Assembly (NCBI GenBank): GCA_937887565.1
Contig: CALABS010000053.1
Span: forward strand, 44,403-108,402
Direction: 5' to 3'
Length of the DNA: 64,000 nt
From: an uncultured Rhodospirillaceae bacterium
GTDB lineage: Bacteria; Pseudomonadota; Alphaproteobacteria; Rhodospirillales; Magnetospirillaceae
The position numbers and the translations under genes were made by a program. The notes under the pieces are model-generated. The model ran no database searches. It was not told where the DNA came from and was given only the letters and a program-made list of their open reading frames with translations. This document shows positions 55,021-62,110 of this stretch, piece by piece (position 1 is the first letter of the stretch; each line of letters starts with the position of its first letter).

Positions 55021-56184
55021 TCAGCCCTTCGGCCCCCACAGGATGTGCTGGACGGCGGTGGTGATGCGGCCCATGAAGCCCAGCCGCCCCACGTCGGCGC
55101 CGGCCACCAGCGGCAGTTCCATGGTTTCCACGCCGGGGGCGGCGATCACCAGCTTGCCCAGGTTCTCGCCTTTCTTGATGGGAGCGGCGATGGGGCCGTT
55201 GTAGACCGCCGTCACCTTCATGTCACGACGAGCCTTGCGCGGCAGGGTCACCTCCAGCTTCTCGCCCGCCACCAGCGGCACGGTGGCGGCCTGGCCCAGC
55301 CAGACCTCGGCGTCGGTGACCGGATCGCCGGGCTTGAACAGGGCATAGTTGCTGAACTCGCGGAACGCCCACTCGATCAGGCGCTCGCTCTCCTCGGCCC
55401 GTTCCTTCATGGATTTCAGGCCGTTGATGACCATGATCACCCGGCGGTCGCCGCGCTTCACCGTCCCCACCAGGCCGTAGCCGGCCGCCTCGGTATGGCC
55501 GGTCTTGAGGCCGTCGGCGCCCGACACGCCGTAGAGCAGCGGGTTGCGGTTGCCCTGGCGGATGCCGTTATAGACGAATTCCTTTTCGGAATAGATGGGG
55601 AAATAGTCCGGGAAGTCGGTGATCAGGCGCCGCGCCAGAACCGACAGGTCGCGGGCGGTGGTCAGGTGGTCCGGATCGGGCCAGCCCGAGGCGTTGCGGA
55701 AGGTGGTGTTGCGCATGCCCATGTCGTGGGCGCGGCGGGTGGCCTCCTCGGCGAAGGCCTCCTCGCTGCCGGAATGGGCCTCGGCCAGCACGGAACAGGC
55801 GTCGTTGCCCGACTGGATGATCACGCCCCGGATCAGGTCGCCGACCTTGGCGCTGGAATTGACCGGCAGGAACATCAGCGAGCCGCCGGACTTGTAGTGC
55901 CGCTTCCAGGCGGTCTCGGACACCGGCAGCATGTCCTCCATCTTCCAGCTGCCCTCCTTGAGCTTGTCGAAGACCAGATAGGCGGTCATCAGCTTGCTCA
56001 TGGACGACGGCACCATCAGCTCGTCGGCGTTCTTCTCCAGCAGCGTGGTGCCGGTCTGGAAGTCGATGATGACGGCCTGCTTGGCCGAGGTCTCGATGGT
56101 CTCGGCGGCGGCCGGAGCGGCGATGGCGGCGGCGAGCGCGAAGGCCGCGACCAGCGAGCGGCGGAAGATGTGCATCGGTACCAT
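55021..56184 (-). CDS. D-alanyl-D-alanine carboxypeptidase (low-molecular-weight PBP)
   Basis: 387 residues from the ATG at 56184; a second ATG at 56175 is possible. Signal peptide ending in APAAAE (about residue 27). Peptidase S11 motifs are SxxK in PSSMSKLM, SxN in QSGNDA and KTG in GLKTGHT. The PBP5 C-terminal beta-domain (about 290-385) and a final amphipathic segment (TTAVQHILWG) for membrane attachment are present. It trims pentapeptide side chains of peptidoglycan. Related hydrolases rlpA and mltB are upstream in the same orientation. Confidence 0.95.
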   Translation of the reverse strand: MVPMHIFRRSLVAAFALAAAIAAPAAAETIETSAKQAVIIDFQTGTTLLEKNADELMVPSSMSKLMTAYLVFDKLKEGSWKMEDMLPVSETAWKRHYKSGGSLMFLPVNSSAKVGDLIRGVIIQSGNDACSVLAEAHSGSEEAFAEEATRRAHDMGMRNTTFRNASGWPDPDHLTTARDLSVLARRLITDFPDYFPIYSEKEFVYNGIRQGNRNPLLYGVSGADGLKTGHTEAAGYGLVGTVKRGDRRVIMVINGLKSMKERAEESERLIEWAFREFSNYALFKPGDPVTDAEVWLGQAATVPLVAGEKLEVTLPRKARRDMKVTAVYNGPIAAPIKKGENLGKLVIAAPGVETMELPLVAGADVGRLGFMGRITTAVQHILWGPKG

Positions 56185-56271
56185 TTGTCCTCGAACGGAT
56201 TTGGACGGACGGGAAAGCCCTTCGTGCCTAGACCGCAAATGCGACGAAACTTGGGCGAAGGGGGGGTCAGG

Positions 56272-57246
56272 TCAATCGACCACCACCTTGGCGTCCTGAT
56301 GGCCGGTGGCGATCACCGCGTCTAGCAGCCGGTCCGCCTCCTCGACATTGGCCACCGGGCCGAGGCGGACGCGATAGACCGTCTGGCCCTTGACCGAGGT
56401 CTGCTGGATGGCGGCCTTGCCCACCCCCGAGAGGCGGGCCGACAGCCGCAGCGCGTTGTCGTAGCGACTGAACGCGCCGGCCTGGACGAAGATGCCGGTG
56501 GGGCCGACGGGAACCGTGGTCACCTCCTGGGCTTCCAGCACCCGTTCGGCCGCCTGCATGCCCGGGGACGAACGGGCCGGCCCGTTGGCCGAGGCCAGGA
56601 TCGGCTTCGGCGCCTCACGGCTGCCCGGCGGCGGCAGGGTCTCGGCGGTCACGCTCTCGCGCGGGGCGGCGGCCACCTTGGTTTCGGCGGCGACGCCGTC
56701 GGATTTCAGCTTGCCGGCCAGAACGCGGCTCTCGTCGGCCAGAATCTGGACCCGCACCTTGGCGGTCCCTTGCATTTCCATGCTCAGCATCTGCGCGGAA
56801 CGGCGCGACAGGTCGATGATGCGGCCGTTGACGAACGGGCCGCGGTCATTGACCCGCACCACCACCGAGCGGCCGTTCTCGAGATTGGTCACCCGCACCA
56901 TGCTGGGCATCGGCAGGGTCTTGTGGGCGGCGGTGACGGCATTCATGTCGAAGACCTCGCCGTTCGCGGTGGCCTTGCCGTGGAAGTCCGACCCGTACCA
57001 CGACGCGATGCCGGTCTCGTCGTAGTCCCAGTCCTCGTCGGGATAGTACCACACGCCCCGGACCTGATACGGCTTGCCCACCTTGTAGGTCGGCGCCACC
57101 GTCGCCGATATGGGCGGCGGCGGGTCGTCGTCGGTCGCCCGCTTGGCGAAATGGCCGAACAGGTTGGCCTCGGCGCAGCCCGAAAGCAGCGCCGTCGTGG
57201 TCACGAGCGCGGCCACCCGCCACCCCCGCGGAGCGCTCCGCATCAT
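56272..57246 (-). CDS. rlpA: RlpA-family septal lytic transglycosylase with SPOR domain
   Basis: 324 residues, lipoprotein (lipobox LLSGC, Cys about 24). The RlpA double-psi beta-barrel has GIASWYGSDFHGKATANGE (about residues 78-96), VVVRVNDRGPF and IIDLSRRSAQ. A Pro/Ala/Ser-rich linker leads to a C-terminal SPOR domain (about 245-322, IFVQAGAFSRYDNALRLSARL) that binds denuded glycan at the division site. It cuts peptidoglycan lacking peptides. It precedes the carboxypeptidase gene by about 90 bases. Confidence 0.94.
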   Translation of the reverse strand: MMRSAPRGWRVAALVTTTALLSGCAEANLFGHFAKRATDDDPPPPISATVAPTYKVGKPYQVRGVWYYPDEDWDYDETGIASWYGSDFHGKATANGEVFDMNAVTAAHKTLPMPSMVRVTNLENGRSVVVRVNDRGPFVNGRIIDLSRRSAQMLSMEMQGTAKVRVQILADESRVLAGKLKSDGVAAETKVAAAPRESVTAETLPPPGSREAPKPILASANGPARSSPGMQAAERVLEAQEVTTVPVGPTGIFVQAGAFSRYDNALRLSARLSGVGKAAIQQTSVKGQTVYRVRLGPVANVEEADRLLDAVIATGHQDAKVVVD

Positions 57247-57285
57247 CTAGTGCCCCTTCGAACCAGACCCAAAAGATGTGGTAGT

Positions 57286-58275
57286 CTAGCGAGCGCCGAG
57301 CTTATCCGCAAGATGGCCGGCCGCCAGGGCGAAATAGGTCGAGCGGTTCCACTTCATGATGGTCCGGAAATTGTCGTAGACCATGAAGGCGGGGCCCTTG
57401 CCGGTCTCGGCCAGGATCACCGACCCCTCGATGTCCACCTTGGGCAGCGGCTTGCCGCCGGCCGAACGTACCCCCAGCCGCGACCATTCCTTCAGGCTCT
57501 TGCGGGTGTCGGGGCCGATCAGCTTGGGGTCGAATCCCTTGGGCAACTGGACGGCGCGGCCCCAGGTCTGGTCTCCCCGCCAGCCCTCGGTGGCGAGGTA
57601 GTTGGCCGCCGAGGCCAGGACGTCGCCGCGCGTCTCCCAGATGTCGCGGCGGCCGTCGCCGTCGTGATCCTGGGCGAATTTCAGGAACGAGGACGGCATG
57701 AACTGGCACTGCCCCATGGCGCCGGCCCACGAGCCCTTCATGTCGGCGGAGGCGATATGGCCCTGGTTCAGGATTTCCAGGGCGTTGAGCAGCTCGCCCC
57801 GAAAATAGGCCGAGCGGCGGCCGTCATAGGCCAGGGTCGCCAGGGCGTGGACCACCGAGAAGCCGCCGGTGACGCGGCCGTAATCGGTCTCGATGCCCCA
57901 CAGCGCCACCACGAAGCGGGGCTGGACGCCGTAGCGCTTCTCGATCTCGGCCAGCAGGGCGCGGTTCTCGGCCATCATCTTGCGGCCCTTGGCCACCTTG
58001 GCCGGCGAGACGACGCGGTCCATGTACTGCCGGAAGGTCAGGCTGAACTCGGGTTGCTTGCGGTCCAGCTCGATGACGCGGGGAATGGGCTCGGCGCCGG
58101 CCAGGGCATCGTCGAGGATGGCGGGCTTGATTCCCTTCCCCACCGCCTCGGCCTTCAGGTCCTGAAGCCAGGTGCCGAAATCCTTGCCGTCGGCCGGCTG
58201 CGACCACGCCGGTGCCACCAGGGCCATGCCGAGAACCGTCACGCCCGCCACCACTGCCGCCTTGAAGGCCATCAT
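57286..58275 (-). CDS. mltB: Lytic murein transglycosylase, MltB/GH103 family
   Basis: 329 residues from the ATG pair at 58275/58272, preceded by AGGAG. Signal peptide ending near ALVAPAWSQ (residue about 25). The GH103 signature has the catalytic Glu in VALWGIETDYGR (about residue 130) and MGQCQFMPSSFLKFAQDHDGDGRRDIWE. It cleaves glycan strands with 1,6-anhydro product. No lipobox, so it is likely soluble in the periplasm. Grouped with rlpA and the carboxypeptidase gene as a cell-wall remodelling block. Confidence 0.95.
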   Translation of the reverse strand: MMAFKAAVVAGVTVLGMALVAPAWSQPADGKDFGTWLQDLKAEAVGKGIKPAILDDALAGAEPIPRVIELDRKQPEFSLTFRQYMDRVVSPAKVAKGRKMMAENRALLAEIEKRYGVQPRFVVALWGIETDYGRVTGGFSVVHALATLAYDGRRSAYFRGELLNALEILNQGHIASADMKGSWAGAMGQCQFMPSSFLKFAQDHDGDGRRDIWETRGDVLASAANYLATEGWRGDQTWGRAVQLPKGFDPKLIGPDTRKSLKEWSRLGVRSAGGKPLPKVDIEGSVILAETGKGPAFMVYDNFRTIMKWNRSTYFALAAGHLADKLGAR

Positions 58276-58349
58276 CGTCTCCTGCCGAACCCGAAGGATG
58301 CCCGTTGTGCCACAGCCGCGCCGGTAGCCGCAACCGGGCCGGACGTCGG

Positions 58350-59147
58350 TCACACGCCGTTCGTCGGGCCGGGGAACAACGTGTCGGTCCATCCTCGCAG
58401 GCGGTAGTAAACAAGTCCCTGCCATTCGTGCAGGCCGGCGGCGATGGAGGCGAAACCCGACCACGGGTCGAATCCCGGCGACCAGCCGCCGCCGCCGGCG
58501 GTGACGTAATCCACCGGATAGGGCAGCACCGGCCAGCCGGCGGCGCGGAAGGCGCCCACGGCGCGCGGCATGTGCATGGCCGAGGTCACCAGCACCCAGG
58601 TCTGGCCGGGCTCGGGGCGGGCGATGTCGCGGCTGAACAGGGCGTTCTCGCGGGTGTTGCGGGATTGCGCCTCGAAGGCGATTCCGCCGGTGTCCATGCC
58701 GAGGGACGTGAGGAATTCCTGGGCCACCGGCGCCTCCTTGGCGTCCTGGTGGGCCAGCGACCCGCTGCCGCCGGTGAAGATCAGGCGCGCCTGGGGATGG
58801 CGGCGCGCCAGCGCCGTGAACTCGGTCAGCCGTTCCAGCGACCCGCCCGCCTGGGGGCTGCCGCGCGCCGCCGACAGCACCGCGTCGAGCGGCCCGCCCA
58901 GCACGACGATGCCGTCGACGCGCTCCGGCGGCGGCGGCACGGGGAAGCGGTCCTCCAGCGGCGTGATCAGCCATGCGTTCCAGGGCAGCACCGAAACCGC
59001 CACCAGCACGACGGACAGAAGCACCAGCAGGCGCCGGCCGAGACGCCACCCAGGGGTGAACAGCAGCACCGTCGCCGCGAGCACGGCGAGCACGGTCAGC
59101 AGAACGGGGTCGGACAGGATGCCGACGAGCTTGGAAACCACGAACAT
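58350..59147 (-). CDS. DUF218 / YdcF-ElyC-like membrane protein
   Basis: 265 residues with two N-terminal helices (about 10-30 and 38-58) and a DUF218 domain (about 80-245): GIVVLGGPLDAVLS, RLIFTGGSGSLAHQDAKEAPVAQEFL, SRNTRENALFS and WVLVTSAMHMPRAVGAFRAAGW. ElyC and SanA relatives affect envelope integrity, perhaps through undecaprenyl phosphate or enterobacterial common antigen. Its neighbours are wall hydrolases, consistent with an envelope role. It is divergent from the carbonic anhydrase. Confidence 0.9.
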   Translation of the reverse strand: MFVVSKLVGILSDPVLLTVLAVLAATVLLFTPGWRLGRRLLVLLSVVLVAVSVLPWNAWLITPLEDRFPVPPPPERVDGIVVLGGPLDAVLSAARGSPQAGGSLERLTEFTALARRHPQARLIFTGGSGSLAHQDAKEAPVAQEFLTSLGMDTGGIAFEAQSRNTRENALFSRDIARPEPGQTWVLVTSAMHMPRAVGAFRAAGWPVLPYPVDYVTAGGGGWSPGFDPWSGFASIAAGLHEWQGLVYYRLRGWTDTLFPGPTNGV

Positions 59148-59268
59148 GGCGCCATATTGCCGCGACCGGGGCGGGATGTCACCGCCCCCCCGGGTGGTTT
59201 TGCGGGTGCGCGGCGCCCGGGTTCGTGATAATCAAGCGGCCGCGACCAACGAGTGACGGGGAAATCGC

Positions 59269-59889
59269 ATGGAACGGCTGATCGAAGGCTTCCGACGCTG
59301 GCGCGAATCCTATTTCGAGGACAACAAGGGCCTGTTCGAGGCGCTGGTGCAGAAGGGGCAGTCGCCCAAGGTTCTGGTGATCGGGTGCTGCGATTCCCGC
59401 GTCGACCCGGGCCTGATCTTCGGCGCCGGGCCGGGCGACATCTTCGTGCTGAGGAACGTCGCCAACCTGATCCCCCCCTACGCGCCCGACTCCGGCCTGC
59501 ACGGTACCAGCGCCGCCGTCGAATACGCGGTGCGTGGCCTCGAGGTCGAGCATATCGTGGTCCTGGGCCATGCCCGCTGCGGCGGCGTCCGCGCCCTGGT
59601 CGAGGGGTCCAGCGAGGGCGACTTCATCCAGGGCTGGATGAGCATCGCCAGTTCGGCCCGCGACCGCGCCCTGGCCCTGACGCTGTCCTCGGGCCAGCCC
59701 ATCGAGGCGGCGCTGCGGTTCTGCGAGCACGAGACGGTGGCCATCTCGCTGGGCAACCTGATGACCTTCCCGTGGATCCGCGAACGGGTCGAAGGCGGCC
59801 GCCTGCAACTGCACGGCTGGTGGTTCGACCTCGAGGAAGGCGCCCTGTTCCGCCTCGACCCGACCACCAACACCTACCAGAAGGTCTAG
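59269..59889 (+). CDS. Beta-class carbonic anhydrase
   Basis: 206 residues. Zinc ligands are Cys and Asp in VIGCCDSRVDPGLIF (about residues 38-52), and His and Cys in VVLGHARCGGVRAL (about 98-111). It hydrates CO2 in the cytoplasm. It is a single-gene unit with a weak GACGGGG upstream; its stop is followed by about 60 bases and a very long perfect hairpin (separate entry). Confidence 0.95.
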   Translation: MERLIEGFRRWRESYFEDNKGLFEALVQKGQSPKVLVIGCCDSRVDPGLIFGAGPGDIFVLRNVANLIPPYAPDSGLHGTSAAVEYAVRGLEVEHIVVLGHARCGGVRALVEGSSEGDFIQGWMSIASSARDRALALTLSSGQPIEAALRFCEHETVAISLGNLMTFPWIRERVEGGRLQLHGWWFDLEEGALFRLDPTTNTYQKV

Positions 59890-59953
59890 TGGCCCTCCCC
59901 GGACGCTTGGCTCCCAAGCGGATGGACAAGGAGGCCCACCAACTTATTGAACT

Positions 59954-60005
59954 GTGGTGACAATCCTGCGGATGGCGCGGGCACCATCCGCAGGATTGTC
60001 ACCAC
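59954..60005. repeat. 22-bp perfect inverted repeat with 8-base loop
   Basis: GTGGTGACAATCCTGCGGAT and two more bases (59954-59975) are exactly complementary to 59984-60005 around the loop CGCGGGCA. No T run follows on either strand, and the stem is twice the length of a usual terminator. It lies between the carbonic anhydrase gene and the tRNA-Ser fragment. A repeat, a mobile-element relic or a structured RNA are all open. Confidence 0.85.
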
Positions 60006-60056
60006 GAGCCTTTCCATGGACACCACCCCCGGCCCCGCGCTAAAAACGCGGGCGCC

Positions 60057-60097
60057 GGATGGGTGGCCGAGTGGTTTAAGGCAGCGGTCTTGAAAAC
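60057..60097 (+). pseudogene. tRNA-Ser 5' fragment broken at the anticodon stem
   Basis: GGATGGG-TG-GCCGAGTGGTTTAAGGC then GCGGTCTTGAAAAC reproduces a tRNA-Ser(UGA) from the acceptor through the anticodon loop, and then stops. The following bases (TTGTCACCCTGAGG) do not pair, and no variable arm or T arm follows. It shares about 30 near-identical positions with the intact tRNA-Ser 114 bases downstream. Confidence 0.85.
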
Positions 60098-60210
60098 TTG
60101 TCACCCTGAGGCATGAGGGTATGAAAAACGCAGCAAAAACAGCGTGATACCGCGTTCTTGCTGCGCTCCGGTTGGGCGCCGTTTAACGGATTTCCAACGT
60201 GAAGTGAAAT

Positions 60211-60301
60211 GGTGGGTTGGCCGAGCGGTTTAAGGCAGTCGTCTTGAAAACGACCGAGGGCTAGAAACCCTCCGTGAGTTCGAATCTCACACCCACCGCC
60301 A
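60211..60301 (+). tRNA. tRNA-Ser (anticodon TGA)
   Basis: 91 bases with encoded CCA. The acceptor GGTGGGT pairs with ACCCACC, the D arm is GCCGAGCGGTTTAAGGC, the anticodon stem GTCGT/ACGAC encloses CTTGAAA (anticodon TGA), a long variable arm CGAGGGCTAGAAACCCTCC marks tRNA-Ser, and the T arm is GTGAG-TTCGAAT-CTCAC. Complete and likely functional. Confidence 0.97.
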
Positions 60302-60314
60302 CTTACCGCACATG

Positions 60315-60480
60315 CTACTGCGCCTTTGAGTAGACGATGTCTCCCGTGCAGTCCTTGGCGAAGACGTGCAGCGGAATGGGACCGATATAGACGGGCATAG
60401 GCGCGTTGCCGGTGATAACGTAGTTCTGTCGGATGTAGCCACCATAAGCGTTCTTCGCCCGCAGATGGCAACGAGGGGCT
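60315..60480 (-). pseudogene. Probable C-terminal remnant of an unknown gene
   Basis: About 50 codons ending at a stop at 60315 read as a plausible protein tail: CHLRAKNAYGGYIRQNYVIT, later IGPIPLHVFAKDCTGDIVY. Upstream of about 60480 the same frame becomes Arg/Pro-rich and non-protein-like, and no start is evident. I read it as the surviving 3' end of a gene whose 5' part was lost during rearrangement. The family is not recognised. Confidence 0.4.
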
Positions 60481-60591
60481 ATCCGGCCATTTGGGCAAGG
60501 TCGGCGAATCGACCGGGCGGCTCGCCGCCGCCTTTCGGGCCTTGGAATGGGGCATGGAGTGCGTCCGGAAATTATGGGAAGCAGTGGCTTG

Positions 60592-61563
60592 ATGACGTTC
60601 AAAGGGAGGTCCGGCCAGACGAACCGGCTCAACAATGTGCTCGCCATGTTGGCGGCGGCCATGGTCTTGGGCCCGGGTTTCGCCAATGGCGACGATTCCC
60701 TGGTGTCCTTGGGCGCCGGCGGCCTGCAATTGCTTACCTCGGACGACATCGTCCTGGAGCAGCAGGACCTTTCGATATCCCCGGGCTTGGTCCAGGTCCG
60801 GTTCCGATTCCTTAACCAAGGACCGGCCGCGGTCGAAAGCCTGGTGGCCTTCGTGCAGCCCGATCTTACCCCCGAAGACTACGCCCGTCGGTTCGAAGGC
60901 CTTCCCGGTCCGGAGGGCGACGATATCGTGTCCTTCCGGGCAAGCTCCGGCGGACGCCCCATCCAGGTCATCCAGGACATGCGCGGCGTCATCGGAGACG
61001 GCACTGACATCACTGACAGGCTGGCCCGGGCAGGGGCGGACGCCAACTTCTTCCGCATTGCGCCCGGGACGACGGAGCGGCTTAAGGCCGCGGGGCTGAT
61101 GGACGAGAACGGCATCCCCGCCTGGACCATGCGGATGCGCCTGTATTGGCGGCAAGTCTTCCCCGTTGGCGAGCCGGTGATCATCGAGCACAGCTACGTC
61201 CCGCTGACGGGGGCGGTGTCCCTGCTCCGTCCCCTCATCACCGGCTTCGGCGAGCATCCGGGGCTGGCACGGGAGTATTGCATGACCGAACGGGATGTCA
61301 GCGGTGCCCTTCGGCTGGTGGACGCGGCTGCAAACCGGGGGCAGGACGTATTGGCCCGCTTCGTGGATTACCGCCTGACCACCGGAGCCAACTGGAAAGG
61401 TCCCATCGGACGCTTGACCATCACCATCGATACCGGCTCCCCCGGGCGCATGCTGGCGACCTGCTTTCCCGGATTGCGGGCGAGCGGTCCCGGCACCTAT
61501 TCGGTGACGATCAAGGACATCGAGCCCGACGAGGACATCGCTCTCATGATCATCGAACCCTGA
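60592..61563 (+). CDS. DUF4424-family secreted protein
   Basis: 323 residues from the ATG at 60592; ATG 60574 would add six residues. Signal peptide (about 1-33, ending GPGFANG). The DUF4424 hallmark is AGGLQLLTSDDIVLEQQDLSI followed by VQVRFRFLNQGPAAVESLVAF. The domain then continues as strands to the end (YSVTIKDIEPDEDIALMIIE). A C-terminal Cys pair (EYCMTERD, MLATCFPG) may form a disulfide. Function unknown. It converges on the following gene with a four-base gap. Confidence 0.78.
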   Translation: MTFKGRSGQTNRLNNVLAMLAAAMVLGPGFANGDDSLVSLGAGGLQLLTSDDIVLEQQDLSISPGLVQVRFRFLNQGPAAVESLVAFVQPDLTPEDYARRFEGLPGPEGDDIVSFRASSGGRPIQVIQDMRGVIGDGTDITDRLARAGADANFFRIAPGTTERLKAAGLMDENGIPAWTMRMRLYWRQVFPVGEPVIIEHSYVPLTGAVSLLRPLITGFGEHPGLAREYCMTERDVSGALRLVDAAANRGQDVLARFVDYRLTTGANWKGPIGRLTITIDTGSPGRMLATCFPGLRASGPGTYSVTIKDIEPDEDIALMIIEP

Positions 61564-61567
61564 CCCG

Positions 61568-62110
61568 TCACCGCGACGGCACCTGAATGACCGAGCCATC
61601 CTCCAGATCGACCCTGAAGACGCGATCAAATCCCAGCCGTCCTCCGGTCATGCCGGGCCTGCGCGGCGGGGCTGGTTCGCGATCGAGGGGAGGGGCTTGT
61701 TCCAGGCTGGGAATGACGATTTCGATTGTTCGCATCGCATCGGCAGCCCTGGCTTGCAGGTGGCGCATATATTCCTGACGCGAGCCGGTCGCGGCGCGTC
61801 CTTCGGGGCTGCCCATCCAGGTCTCGAACGTCATGGCGCCTGGGCCGCCGATCCGGATGAAGCGGTAGGGTCCGGATGACCATAAGGGTCCCTGTCGCAG
61901 GAAGAACCGCCCGCCCTGGCAGACGTCCCACGATTCTTCGGGCGTCCCCGCCGCCGTCACGACGATCACCGAGTTGTCGGCAATCGGTTCGCGCCCGTCA
62001 TGAAGGAACAGAATGTCGTTGGCGAAGATGGCTGCGATGATCGTGGCGAAGGGCGCGACCACCAGGATCGCCACGAGCGTGAACAGGGCGGCTTGGCCGC
62101 GGCGCCTCAT
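61568..62110 (-). CDS. Hypothetical single-pass membrane protein
   Basis: 180 residues. Basic N-terminus MRRRGQ and one membrane helix (about 8-30), then a periplasmic-looking domain with a Trp-Cys pair (ESWDVCQGGRFFL) and a Pro-rich segment (APPLDREPAPPRRPG). Not recognised. The start overlaps the stop of the beta-propeller gene (ATGA), so the two are co-translated and probably functionally linked. Confidence 0.72.
   Translation of the reverse strand: MRRRGQAALFTLVAILVVAPFATIIAAIFANDILFLHDGREPIADNSVIVVTAAGTPEESWDVCQGGRFFLRQGPLWSSGPYRFIRIGGPGAMTFETWMGSPEGRAATGSRQEYMRHLQARAADAMRTIEIVIPSLEQAPPLDREPAPPRRPGMTGGRLGFDRVFRVDLEDGSVIQVPSR

Noticed and set aside
59954..60005. Intrinsic terminator of the carbonic anhydrase gene
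   Set aside because: No T run follows the stem on either strand, and the stem is far longer than usual. Listed as a repeat of unknown role instead.
60061..60310. Minus-strand open frame across the tRNA-Ser genes
   Set aside because: Its translation contains the typical antisense product of tRNA-Ser (RFQDDCLKPLGQPT-like) and no protein motif. It is a tRNA shadow.
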